From NCBI GenBank assembly GCA_024234575.1, contig JACKOB010000005.1:124001-188000 (forward strand): a stretch of 64,000 nt of DNA. The letters are read 5' to 3'. The translations under genes were made by a program, and so were the position numbers. Below, piece after piece: positions 17,559 to 25,427 of the stretch. Origin of the DNA: Hahellaceae bacterium (GTDB lineage Bacteria > Pseudomonadota > Gammaproteobacteria > Pseudomonadales > Oleiphilaceae). The notes below the pieces were generated by a model. The model worked only from the letters and a program-made list of their open reading frames with translations, made no database searches and was not told the DNA's origin. Position 1 is the stretch's first letter. Each line of letters begins with the position of its first letter.

Positions 17559-17764
17559 TAAGTGACACCTGAAACTTTTAGCAACACCCAAAGCTGGTAT
17601 GACAGATGGTATACGCTGGTTTTGGGAGGTTGTTGTGCGACCCGCCCTCGCCTCTGCAACAGAAAAAACATCGTTATGTGTTTGTTCTAAAAATTTTTTT
17701 CCAAGCCACCAAAGCGAAACCCCAGCTTGCATCCGGGCTAGATCATGTAGTTCGAAGAATGCGG

Positions 17765-18094
17765 CTACCAGGTTATTTCCTGCCCAGACTCGATCACCAG
17801 ACCTGACGACACGACCGTGGTAATCACATGCACTTCACTTACATCAATTAAAAAATAGCTTGCTAATGATTTTGCCAAACTGATTTGCAGCAACGAAACA
17901 TCCTGTGCCGACCAAACTGATGGAAGCGCCAAACTGGCCATTACCTTGTACTTATGACCAAACTGGCCACTGCTTGTCACGAAATTAATCGTCATATGTT
18001 CTGAGGATACGCCAGACTCTTTGGCCCATAGTTCAACAATGTTACCTATGCCTTCTGGGCAGCCTTCCGTAATAATGCAATTCGCTATGGGCAT
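17765..18094 (-). CDS. Putative tautomerase/MIF-superfamily-like small protein
   Basis: A 109-residue protein starting M-P-I, so a proline would become N-terminal after Met removal, as in 4-oxalocrotonate tautomerase and MIF relatives. It shows the expected beta-alpha-beta rhythm (MPIANCIITEG, a helix with LWAKESGV, a strand with MTINFVT) twice over roughly 55-residue halves. The catalytic basic residues cannot be placed with confidence. It lies 41 bases upstream of a small exported-protein gene on the same strand. The function is uncertain. Confidence 0.55.
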   Translation of the reverse strand: MPIANCIITEGCPEGIGNIVELWAKESGVSSEHMTINFVTSSGQFGHKYKVMASLALPSVWSAQDVSLLQISLAKSLASYFLIDVSEVHVITTVVSSGLVIESGQEITW

Positions 18095-18139
18095 ATGCGT
18101 TCCTCTCTAGACGTACCTCTCTACCCAACTGTGGCAGGG

Positions 18140-18436
18140 TTAATGGCACTCTTTATTCGCTCGTACCCGGATACGCTCAAGCAAATCCGCATCTGCCTCA
18201 TATTCGGTTATCAATTGCTCAAAAGACTCGTAATTTTCATCGGTGAGCCCAAACATTTTATCGATGCGTAACTGCTCGGCATTCTTTGCGTCCAGGCTGT
18301 CAAACTCTTTTATTTCCATACAGTGGTACAAAACGCTGTAATCTTCGTATTGCTTCTTAGTCATAACCGGGTTTGCCCACGCAGTTGAGGCAACAATGAA
18401 TGTTAACAAGGTCGTTGCAAGGATTCTTTTGATCAT
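18140..18436 (-). CDS. Small exported protein of unknown function
   Basis: A 98-residue protein with a clear signal peptide (cleavage after AWA near residue 22). The mature part is acidic and mostly helical with two cysteines (YHCME and the C-terminal ECH) that could form a disulphide. The frame extends 12 bases upstream to a TTG, but a GGAGG six bases before the ATG at 18436 decides the start. The mature region resembles no family I can name. The tautomerase-like gene lies just downstream and may share its transcript. Confidence 0.65.
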   Translation of the reverse strand: MIKRILATTLLTFIVASTAWANPVMTKKQYEDYSVLYHCMEIKEFDSLDAKNAEQLRIDKMFGLTDENYESFEQLITEYEADADLLERIRVRANKECH

Positions 18437-18802
18437 TTTGGCCTCCAAACAAAAAGTGCAATCTTAAAGCTACCAGCCACTGGCTATCACTTCGCAGACG
18501 CTATGAACAATAGACTCATCTCTGTTAAGTTTAGTGTCGATTGGGGCTGAGGCAATTAGTTTCACAGGATTTCTTTCGGTTTATTTCAACTATGCAAGGC
18601 AACAACCCCGCGTTTTTTAACTATCACAAATCGGCCTGCTACCTGGGGTACCTGCTAAGCCGGCCAACAATATCGGTGCATTTGTACAAAATAAGAACCA
18701 GTCGATTTTCTTGCATGTTCTATTTCGATACTCTAAACGGAACATGTGTTCATAAAGAAACACAGCCCCGATAAAAATAATAAGAATATAGGTAGTTCCG
18801 AC
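18437..18802. other. Divergent intergenic region before the AraC gene
   Basis: This 366-base stretch separates the small exported protein gene (minus) from the AraC gene (plus). It contains only short frames without ribosome sites. The AraC frame is open from GTG 18746, but ATG 18803 is preferred. Promoters for both genes must lie here; no specific site can be defined. Confidence 0.45.
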
Positions 18803-19861
18803 ATGTCTCTCGTCAGATTTACACCCAGCAGGTTTACTGCGTCCAACACTTCGGACTATGCGAATACGCGGCCGTTAGGCATATCTATTCGTAAAATTAA
18901 ACCCCTCATTAAAATTCTGGCCGCAGACGGTGCTTCGTTAACTGAACTATTAGCTGGCACCGGACTCGAACTCAATGACCTTGCCATGTTTGATATGCCA
19001 ATCCACTACGAACAGTATTTTCGGCTCATTGAAAATGCCTGTGCGATAGCACCAGATCCAACATTTGCCCTCAGATTGGGAGAACAGTTTTATATTAATC
19101 ACGATGGTATTCTTGCCTGCAGGGTAATGAGTTGTGCCAATGCCGCTCAGGCAATGCGCCTGCTAACCGACTATCAGTCGTTGCTGACGCAACTGTTTAC
19201 CTTAAGCTTCGAGGTATGCGATAGCCACGCCATCTTTACCGTAGAACCAAACTATGAACTAGGAAACAGCTTACCTTTTTTTATCGAGTATACGTTTGCC
19301 AGTGTGTACTCTCTCGGAAAGTTCTGTACAAACAGTTCACACATCGAAATGTTTTACGAGTTTACCTATGCCGCAACCCCGGCTTGTAAGCAGTATGCAC
19401 AATTCTTTGGCACACATTTGCTTTTCGGCTGCCCAAAGAACCGGGTGATCATTCCTAAGAGCGTGCTTGCAAAGCCATTTATCTTTGAGAACCAAAAAAC
19501 AGCCACACTGCATGACCTGAAGTGTCAGGATAAAATTCGCCAGTTCAGTTCTGACAATCAACTTATTGAACAAGTCAAAAGCCTGATCAGCGCAAGCAAC
19601 CTCGCTGAAATTTCATTAGCAATGATCGCTGATGCGCTTTGTATGTCGGCACGCACACTACGCCGACACCTTAAGGCGCAGAACATTTCATATAAAACAC
19701 TACTGGAGGCAGAAAGAAAAAATGTGGTGCAAAAAGCGCTTAACCAAAACACACCGCTAAAAATTGTCGCGGAGCAACTGGGCTATAAAGATGCCTCATC
19801 TTTCAGTCGTGCTTTTAAACAATGGTTTGGCGTCCCACCTCACCTTTTTAAAGAAAAGTAG
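18803..19861 (+). CDS. AraC-family transcriptional regulator (arabinose-binding-domain type)
   Basis: A 352-residue regulator. The N-terminal domain (about 20-210) is of the type seen in OruR- and ArgR-like AraC proteins, with PLGISIRKIKPLIK and LRLGEQFYINHDG segments. The C-terminal double helix-turn-helix (about 250-350) includes SARTLRRHLKAQNISYK and IAxxLGYxDASSFSRAFKQWFG-type residues. The ATG at 18803 is chosen because a modest AGGTAG site precedes it; an in-frame GTG at 18746 would add 19 polar residues. Target genes are unknown. The nearest candidates are the small exported protein gene upstream and the lipoprotein gene downstream. Confidence 0.88.
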   Translation: MSLVRFTPSRFTASNTSDYANTRPLGISIRKIKPLIKILAADGASLTELLAGTGLELNDLAMFDMPIHYEQYFRLIENACAIAPDPTFALRLGEQFYINHDGILACRVMSCANAAQAMRLLTDYQSLLTQLFTLSFEVCDSHAIFTVEPNYELGNSLPFFIEYTFASVYSLGKFCTNSSHIEMFYEFTYAATPACKQYAQFFGTHLLFGCPKNRVIIPKSVLAKPFIFENQKTATLHDLKCQDKIRQFSSDNQLIEQVKSLISASNLAEISLAMIADALCMSARTLRRHLKAQNISYKTLLEAERKNVVQKALNQNTPLKIVAEQLGYKDASSFSRAFKQWFGVPPHLFKEK

Positions 19862-19888
19862 CCCGCAACAGAACAAAGAGATGGCGCG

Positions 19889-20002
19889 ATGAAAAGATTA
19901 TGGGATAAAGAAAAATTGGCCAATTTCTGGACGCTATCATATAAATGTTCTGGTCTAATCGAACCGGAATTCAAAGCGACAGGCCCAGGTCATTTCCCAT
20001 GA
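19889..20002 (+). pseudogene. Short frame, possible transposase N-terminal remnant
   Basis: A 37-codon frame begins MKRLWDKEKLANFWTLS, preceded by a weak GAGATGG site. The opening resembles the start of DUF4158 domains of Tn3-type transposases, where a charged segment is followed by a W-T-L motif, but the similarity is short and from memory. The frame ends abruptly with no continuing homology in the next bases. It could be a small gene, a fossil or chance. It sits in a decayed stretch with another gene fragment. Confidence 0.25.
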
Positions 20003-20149
20003 CATAATCGTACTGGTATCGATTAATGCTGAAATCGGAGAGTTGAAATTCGATAATCGACGCATGAACAAGCCCCTGAAAAAAAGAGACAAATCAAGCT
20101 GAAGACCGCTTTGCGCATTAGCATGATGGTGACTCCTGTCGTAAGCTAA

Positions 20150-20287
20150 CTATTCGTTATCTTAATTGGTTTAAAAGGACTGCTCCCATTTTCTCTGGCA
20201 TTTGATATTGTCACTTATCCTACTCAACTGCTTTTTTTGGCGATGCCATGCACTCTCACCAAATGTGATACAGAACAAAACGGTTAG
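20150..20287 (+). pseudogene. C-terminal fragment of a paralogue of the following lipoprotein gene
   Basis: The frame from 20150 to the TAG at 20285 encodes a segment with FDIVTYPTQLLFLAM. The intact lipoprotein gene just downstream ends with FDIVTFPIQFIFLGL and also has a C-terminal short hydrophilic tail. The match covers about 20 residues with nearly the same spacing before the stop. The upstream frame is broken by a TAA at 20147. This is best explained as the remains of a tandem duplicate, or of a neighbouring family member, that lost its 5' part. Confidence 0.6.
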
Positions 20288-20305
20288 TTGCATAGGGGAA
20301 GTTAT

Positions 20306-20938
20306 ATGACCAGATCTTTACGGCTTTTTCTGATAGTTACAACTTTGTTTATTCAAGGGTGTGCGACTAATAAATTACTCAATGAAGCGGAAGGATATAC
20401 CGGTCCGCTTGAATTGAAACCCTTAGATTTAAACATGCCCAAACCAAAGTTTGAGTGGCGGGCAAATTTAAGGAGTGCTCCCCCCAGAAAACTAGTGTTT
20501 ACGATTGAGCCTCAAATAAAGGGGTGTGAAGAAATAATTCTTTATGGTATTCGACAAGGGCAAGTTTCGAACAAGTTAGCAACTATTGTCGACGGTTATG
20601 GGCCTGTCTTATCGGGATTAAGCCAAGTAAAACTGAGAGACTTTGAAGAGTTTAAAGAATTAACTTCGGAGTGCGCCGTATTGTCGGGAACAGTTGATGT
20701 AAATAAAAACCTTAGATCAAGAGGACTTATATTCAAGCGAGATGATGGCCCTAAAACAACGAGCTATTCAGAATTAGTGTTTTATACAAAAGATGGAGAG
20801 TTTCATCGCGAAAAAACACCAGATCTTTCAAAACCCTATTTAAACGCACTCTTAATTTTTTCAGTCCCCTTCGACATTGTCACATTTCCAATCCAGTTCA
20901 TATTTTTGGGGCTTGGCTCTACAATGCACTCTCATTAA
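20306..20938 (+). CDS. Lipoprotein of unknown function (YceK-like C-terminus)
   Basis: A 210-residue predicted lipoprotein: signal peptide with lipobox FIQGC and acylated Cys19. ATG 20306 is selected behind a GGGGA site; the frame is open to TTG 20288. The mature part is basic and low in GC compared with neighbours. It ends with a hydrophobic segment (FSVPFDIVTFPIQFIFLGL) recalling the PFSLVADTLLLP segment of YceK/DUF1375 lipoproteins. Function unknown, probably cell envelope. A broken copy of its C-terminus lies directly upstream. Confidence 0.65.
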   Translation: MTRSLRLFLIVTTLFIQGCATNKLLNEAEGYTGPLELKPLDLNMPKPKFEWRANLRSAPPRKLVFTIEPQIKGCEEIILYGIRQGQVSNKLATIVDGYGPVLSGLSQVKLRDFEEFKELTSECAVLSGTVDVNKNLRSRGLIFKRDDGPKTTSYSELVFYTKDGEFHREKTPDLSKPYLNALLIFSVPFDIVTFPIQFIFLGLGSTMHSH

Positions 20939-21223
20939 GCGGTCCTTTTATAAGACTGTTATAAAATACAGGGAAAGTGCACGTTTTAACTGATTTATTC
21001 TATCGATTACTGGGATATGCGAGGGCCAGCACCAAGAGGCCTTTACTAATAAATATGCCCGCTATTGCATATGAACTGACCGTTTTGGTTAATGCGTGCA
21101 TATTGTCTGGTTGAAATAATAGCTTCGCCAACAGGAATTGGCTCTTAGGTAAGAAGATATAAGCCGTACTTCGTCGCAGGAAGCAAAATAAAAACAATAC
21201 AGACGAATAAAAAGGTCAGAAAA

Positions 21224-22336
21224 ATGTTCAAATCCAACAAATCAAGTCGCAAAGCGATACTCTCCACCTGTGCACTGTCATGTGCTCTACTTTTTGGTTC
21301 AACTCAGGCTTCTGCCGCCGATAACTGCTACATCATGGTCCACGGGCATGGCACCCAGGGCAATGTCGGCAATAACGCGCTGGATGCCTGGCGAACGTCC
21401 CACTTTAGTCAGTACAATGGCAGTAACTTTATGGATGACCTGCTACGTAGCGGCGATAACTACGCTATTGTTGGCTACGATTCCACGGACAGCAGCGGTT
21501 ACCCCTACTGGCGCGATGAGACAGCCGGTGAAATTGCCCGCCAGATTATTTCGATAAAACAAGGCAATGGCGATGGTATCTCACACCCGGAAGCAGGCAC
21601 CCAATGTTCAGCCGGAGATAATTTCTGGGTAGTCAGTCACAGCCAGGGCGCGCAGCAAATGATGTATATTGCAGGCAATGCCATATCAGGCTCACCGCAC
21701 TACAATACTGCTTATACCGCCTCGGGTGCTAAAACCGTCAGTTTCAATTCGGCAATGAGCGGCATTCTTGGTGTATTCACCCTCGGTGGTGCGATCACCG
21801 GCACAGAAGGTGCTGATAGAGTGTGCAATGGCTCCTGGCTGGACTCGGCAATTAACGCGCTGTTTGTTGGCAAAGATTGCAACGATAGCGTCAAATGGCT
21901 GCAAACAAACGACTCCTACGCGGTGCGTAACTATATCGGCTCAAACCTGGCTGCACCATTCTATGTGATGGGTGGCTACAAAGGTTTTCCTGGGTTTGAA
22001 GGTGCCTCCAGCGCCATGCTAAATGGTGAGGATGACGGCTACATCAACCTGGCATCACAAATGAGCTGTTCTGGCTCTGGTAAACGTAACCTATGGAATG
22101 ACCTTAAAACCTATAAGACATTCTTTGGCATTGCCTATGGCAGCCCGACCTATACCTGCAGCAATAGCAACAAAGGCACACCCCGTACTTATAACATGGC
22201 GAGTGTCGATACCGACCATGATGCAGAGCGCAACGGCGGTATAAGTTCTCCTGGCTACACGAGCATTCCGAACGGATTGACCTGTGGCAACGGTCGCAAT
22301 ATGGCCGGCAGAATTGACTCCTGTACAGCCAACTAA
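21224..22336 (+). CDS. Secreted alpha/beta hydrolase (lipase/esterase-like)
   Basis: A 370-residue exported protein with a signal peptide cleaved after ASA near residue 31. The oxyanion segment YIMVHGHG (36-43) and a nucleophile elbow VSHSQGAQ with Ser140 support an alpha/beta hydrolase; the first glycine of the usual GxSxG is serine here. The acid and base are probably in the C-terminal DTDHDAE segment. Several cysteines suggest disulphides in an extracellular enzyme. The substrate could be a lipid or polyester. A terminator-like hairpin follows, and a second exported protein is encoded immediately downstream. Confidence 0.75.
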   Translation: MFKSNKSSRKAILSTCALSCALLFGSTQASAADNCYIMVHGHGTQGNVGNNALDAWRTSHFSQYNGSNFMDDLLRSGDNYAIVGYDSTDSSGYPYWRDETAGEIARQIISIKQGNGDGISHPEAGTQCSAGDNFWVVSHSQGAQQMMYIAGNAISGSPHYNTAYTASGAKTVSFNSAMSGILGVFTLGGAITGTEGADRVCNGSWLDSAINALFVGKDCNDSVKWLQTNDSYAVRNYIGSNLAAPFYVMGGYKGFPGFEGASSAMLNGEDDGYINLASQMSCSGSGKRNLWNDLKTYKTFFGIAYGSPTYTCSNSNKGTPRTYNMASVDTDHDAERNGGISSPGYTSIPNGLTCGNGRNMAGRIDSCTAN

Positions 22337-22343
22337 AGACCAT

Positions 22344-22376
22344 GACGCGGCGATAGAAACATCGCTGCGTCTTTTT
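22344..22376 (+). terminator. Rho-independent terminator after the secreted hydrolase gene
   Basis: An 11-bp stem (22344-22354 with 22361-22371, one G-T pair) and a 6-base loop are followed by five T. It lies 8 bases after the hydrolase stop and ends about 20 bases before the next gene. It may limit read-through so that the downstream gene is expressed at a lower level. Confidence 0.7.
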
Positions 22377-22397
22377 CAGCGCTCAGAGAATTCTTCC

Positions 22398-23492
22398 ATG
22401 CAAATAAAACATAAACTCCCCCTTTTGGCAGTGGTCAGCTCGCTCGCCATATTCGCGGCCTACCAACTGCAAGGCGCTGCGCAAACCGCAAAGGCGGCCC
22501 CTCCAGCTCCGTTAGCGGTAACAACCAAAACTCTTTTGCCAACAGAAGATCAAGCCATCACAGAGATCAACAGCGCACCCTCACCCAGCGCGGGAATTGC
22601 GCCAGAAAACCAATCAGGCATTACCTCCACTACCGATACAGTTGCCCTTAGCCCGATTGACCGCATCAAAGAAATCCAGAATAAAACCGAGTTACATCAA
22701 ATGATTCTACAGGATCATGACAGTTTTACCCGCTATCCCGCCCACAACAGCCGGTTTACCGAAATACGCCAAGACCCGACAGAACAGCGCTATGAGTTAG
22801 ACGAGCGCAGCACCCAGAGCCCGGATAAAGACAGCACACTAACGATATGGAGCGACAAAAAATACTATTTGCAGGACGACATGGTAAAGCTGTCAGCGAT
22901 TCTGCAGAATGCCAACGGTGAAAGACTAGCCACTAAATTTCTTGGACAATTAATTTATGATGAAAGGGTAAACCTGGAAGTGCTGGATTTTGCGGACGAC
23001 GATGGCGATGGCATTTATGAGCACAACTTGTTGCTAGATTCCCAACGCCGTCAGCTGCAACCGGGGCTATACAAAGTGCTAATTATCAACAATACCAATG
23101 ACATCAGCGATGCCCTCACCTTTACCCTCTCGCAACCAGACATCCAGCTAACCGGCAACTATACCGACAGCATCTCCACCGATGGCAAATTGATCATCAA
23201 CACACAAGTGGAGGTACTGGCGAAAAACCGCTTTTACGTACAGGCATCGTTGTATAGCAGCACCAACGACCCCATCGGAGCGACACAGCAGGCACTGGAG
23301 CTAGCGCCTGGCATGCATTGGATACCACTGGATTTCGACGGCGCTCTTATCACAGACAGCGAAGCACCTGGGCCCTACCTGTTAAAAAGCATTTCGTTAG
23401 CAAAAGTGGTACTACCCATGCAGCGTGCGCCAATCGTTTACCCTGAGTTTTTCACCAAAGGCTACAGCATCAGTGATTTTAACAAGCACTAG
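22398..23492 (+). CDS. Exported/membrane-anchored protein with beta-sandwich-like domains
   Basis: A 364-residue protein with an N-terminal signal or anchor helix (residues 8-24), a Pro/Ala/Thr-rich linker to about residue 85, and a C-terminal region with strand-rich, Ig-like character (LTIWSDKKYYLQDDMVKLSA and later repeats). An acidic DDDGDGIYE stretch could bind calcium. The frame is open upstream to 22284 inside the hydrolase gene, but ATG 22398 begins a normal signal sequence. The arrangement after a secreted hydrolase recalls lipase foldases, yet the foldase motif RxxFDY is absent. Partner or modulator of the hydrolase is a guess. Confidence 0.6.
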   Translation: MQIKHKLPLLAVVSSLAIFAAYQLQGAAQTAKAAPPAPLAVTTKTLLPTEDQAITEINSAPSPSAGIAPENQSGITSTTDTVALSPIDRIKEIQNKTELHQMILQDHDSFTRYPAHNSRFTEIRQDPTEQRYELDERSTQSPDKDSTLTIWSDKKYYLQDDMVKLSAILQNANGERLATKFLGQLIYDERVNLEVLDFADDDGDGIYEHNLLLDSQRRQLQPGLYKVLIINNTNDISDALTFTLSQPDIQLTGNYTDSISTDGKLIINTQVEVLAKNRFYVQASLYSSTNDPIGATQQALELAPGMHWIPLDFDGALITDSEAPGPYLLKSISLAKVVLPMQRAPIVYPEFFTKGYSISDFNKH

Positions 23493-23673
23493 GGCTGGTT
23501 GATTTTTGGCAAACTGAGAACCAGTTAGAAAATCTAACCAACAGCATGAAAACCCTAACTCAGAGACAATAAAACTGTGATGTATGACAAAAATTTTCAT
23601 CCAGTGTTCGTATAATTCTGCTAACGCATGCGTTGTTCTATGGCATAACAAACACCTACAACGGGCAGCATGG

Positions 23674-23701
23674 ATTAGGGATTAGGGATTAGGGATTAGG
23701 G
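23674..23701 (+). repeat. Four tandem ATTAGGG heptamers, potential G-quadruplex at a ribosome site
   Basis: Four perfect copies of ATTAGGG run from 23674 to 23701. The four GGG tracts are each separated by ATTA, meeting the usual G3-N1-7 rule for an intramolecular quadruplex on the coding (mRNA-like) strand. The last GGG plus the next bases (GGGAG) is the best ribosome binding site for the ATG at 23713. Slippage of the repeat or folding of the RNA could therefore change expression. Confidence 0.75.
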
Positions 23702-23712
23702 AGCAAACACAT

Positions 23713-24522
23713 ATGGATGTGAGACAAGATGATGCGGGCATGGCAACCTTTTTCAGGTCTGATCGTTTTTTCAGAATCAACCAGCATGTATATTTTCAAT
23801 GCCGGGGAAACTCAACCTATGGCCCTTACCCCGACGTAAAAACTGCCAACATAATGCTGTCTCAGTTTTTGGCAGCAAAAAAGCAAGCCCGAAAAAAACC
23901 CACGCCCAGCAGTTATCAACCGATTGAAAACAGTGAAGCCTATTCACTGATATCCGACACCATCGAGTACGATATTTTTACACCGGCAACCAAACAGTCA
24001 GAACAAAGTAGTGCCTATCAGGCTTCCCAAGAGGTCGCGACAAACGACACTGTTAAACAATCCGCAGAAGTAAAAAAACCGATAAAAAAAACTGAGACCA
24101 TTTCCCGCGCCATTGTCACGCAAAAGACGACTGTTACGAAGCAAAAGAGTACTCGAACCGGGATTACGCAATCGAATCGTAAAGACGCCGCCGCAATTCC
24201 ATCTAAAAAACTGTCCGCAACAGAAACCAAACGTACCCCGTATTATCAAGTGGAATTCTCACCAGTGCGAGTAGAAGAGTACGTTGCGGGGGCAGAAATT
24301 GGATATTTACGGGTAACCGACGAAGACCAGAAACACCCGTTTACTTATCATGTAAGCGATAGCCGCATAGAAATTATTGGTCGTACACTTAAATTAGTGG
24401 ATAACCAGTTCTTTGACTGCGAAGCAGATAGCCCTGTAGTACTAACCGTGCTAGCCAGTAACGATCAAAACAAGCACTGCCGTAAAACAATCCGTATTAA
24501 TATCGATGCGATTGGCAGTTAA
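23713..24522 (+). CDS. DUF6316-like protein with cadherin-like C-terminal domain
   Basis: A 269-residue protein in three parts. Residues 10-55 (RFFRINQHVYFQCRG, then YGPYPDVKTA) look like the short DUF6316 domain. Residues 60-170 are a Lys/Thr/Gln-rich low-complexity linker. Residues 175-265 resemble a cadherin-like beta domain (AGAEIGYLRVTDEDQ and TLKLVDNQFFDCEAD). No signal peptide is seen, which is odd for a cadherin-like module and leaves location open. The start follows the ATTAGGG repeat. It converges with the response regulator gene 27 bases away. Confidence 0.6.
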   Translation: MDVRQDDAGMATFFRSDRFFRINQHVYFQCRGNSTYGPYPDVKTANIMLSQFLAAKKQARKKPTPSSYQPIENSEAYSLISDTIEYDIFTPATKQSEQSSAYQASQEVATNDTVKQSAEVKKPIKKTETISRAIVTQKTTVTKQKSTRTGITQSNRKDAAAIPSKKLSATETKRTPYYQVEFSPVRVEEYVAGAEIGYLRVTDEDQKHPFTYHVSDSRIEIIGRTLKLVDNQFFDCEADSPVVLTVLASNDQNKHCRKTIRINIDAIGS

Positions 24523-24549
24523 AGGCAAGCCAGCGCTCGAACACATATT

Positions 24550-25206
24550 TTACTCTTCAGGAATAGATGGCTCTACTTCCATCTGTTGTACCGCAATCAC
24601 CGCCTGCGTGCGGTTGCGCACCTCTAACTTTCTGAACAGCGCCGTTATATGCGCTTTGACAGTTGCCTCAGACACTTCAAGATCGTAGGCGATTTGTTTA
24701 TTCAGCATTCCCTCGGTAAGCATACCGAGCACTCTAAATTGCTGTGGGGTTAATGTTGCCAGTTTTTCAGAAAAGTCTGTGGGTGCACTGTGTAAGCGAG
24801 AAATTTTGGTGGCAATCTCTTCCGGCAGCCAGACTTCCCCGTTCAATACCGCCTTAATTCCACTGGTCATCAACGGCAAAGGGGCGGACTTGGGAATAAA
24901 GCCTGACGCTCCGTAATCGATAGCTCGGCGTACAATACTAAGGTCTTCGTTGCCTGAAATCATCACAACCGGCAAACCAGGAAACTGTCCACGCAAATAG
25001 GCCAATCCAGAAAATCCATGTGCGCCGGGCATTTTCAGATCAAGTAATACTAAATCGGCGTCAGGGTTGTCTTCCGCGGCTTTCTGTAACTCGGCAATGG
25101 TGCCAACTTCTACAATTGTCGCGTTATCCACGGCTTGCGATACTGCCTGGCGTAACGCCGCCCGAAAAAGCGGGTGATCATCGGCGATGAGTATTTGGTA
25201 GGCCAT
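24550..25206 (-). CDS. erdR: NarL/LuxR-type response regulator, ErdR-like
   Basis: A 218-residue two-component regulator. The receiver domain (2-120) contains the acidic pocket ADDHP, phospho-acceptor Asp56 in LLDLKMPG and KS at about 108-109. A LuxR-type helix-turn-helix occupies about 150-212 (LTPQQFRVLGML, NKQIAYDLEVSEATVKAH). In Pseudomonas, ErdR and its relatives activate acs and ethanol/acetate metabolism. The adjacency to acs on the same strand, 221 bases downstream of it, supports that role here. No cognate kinase is beside it. Confidence 0.8.
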   Translation of the reverse strand: MAYQILIADDHPLFRAALRQAVSQAVDNATIVEVGTIAELQKAAEDNPDADLVLLDLKMPGAHGFSGLAYLRGQFPGLPVVMISGNEDLSIVRRAIDYGASGFIPKSAPLPLMTSGIKAVLNGEVWLPEEIATKISRLHSAPTDFSEKLATLTPQQFRVLGMLTEGMLNKQIAYDLEVSEATVKAHITALFRKLEVRNRTQAVIAVQQMEVEPSIPEE

Positions 25207-25378
25207 GAGGTTGCTCTCTTATTATTTTGTTAAAACAAACATGGGGGCTCTGCCCAGAGCATCGTTTAGCTCATTGTTTGCGCTAAGAAGATCGCTGCGT
25301 ATCGTCACGACACACTGCAAATAGACGTCATACAAAGTTTAGCAGTAATCAACAAGGTTGATAGAAAACAGTCACAAC

Positions 25379-25404
25379 AATACCCGAATACAGCTCCGGG
25401 TATT
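25379..25404 (-). terminator. Probable terminator after acs
   Basis: An 8-bp stem (AATACCCG with CGGGTATT) and 10-base loop lie 24 bases past the acs stop. On the minus strand the following tract is TG-rich rather than pure T, so termination may be incomplete and allow some read-through into the response regulator gene. Confidence 0.5.
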
Positions 25405-25427
25405 GTGTGCAGTTTTTTAGCCGCAGG

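Noticed and set aside
17430..17732. Reverse-strand Phe-rich frames across 17.4-17.7 kb
   Set aside because: Their phenylalanine runs are the complement of lysine codons in the 34-residue plus-strand gene; no ribosome site.
21000..21197. 65-codon reverse-strand frame
   Set aside because: Composition is not protein-like and there is no ribosome site; it lies in a plain intergenic gap.
22398..23492. Lipase-specific foldase (Lif) identity
   Set aside because: The N-terminal anchor and Pro-rich linker fit, but the RxxFDY motif and the helical composition of Lif proteins are absent.
23626..23670. Integron attC-like sequence (GCGTTGTTCTATGG, CATAACAAAC)
   Set aside because: Only one side of the attC core pattern is seen, with no matching second arm and no cassette array or integrase.
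23674..23701. Repeat as a true chromosome end
   Set aside because: It is internal, only four units long and followed directly by a gene; a linear replicon end is not supported.
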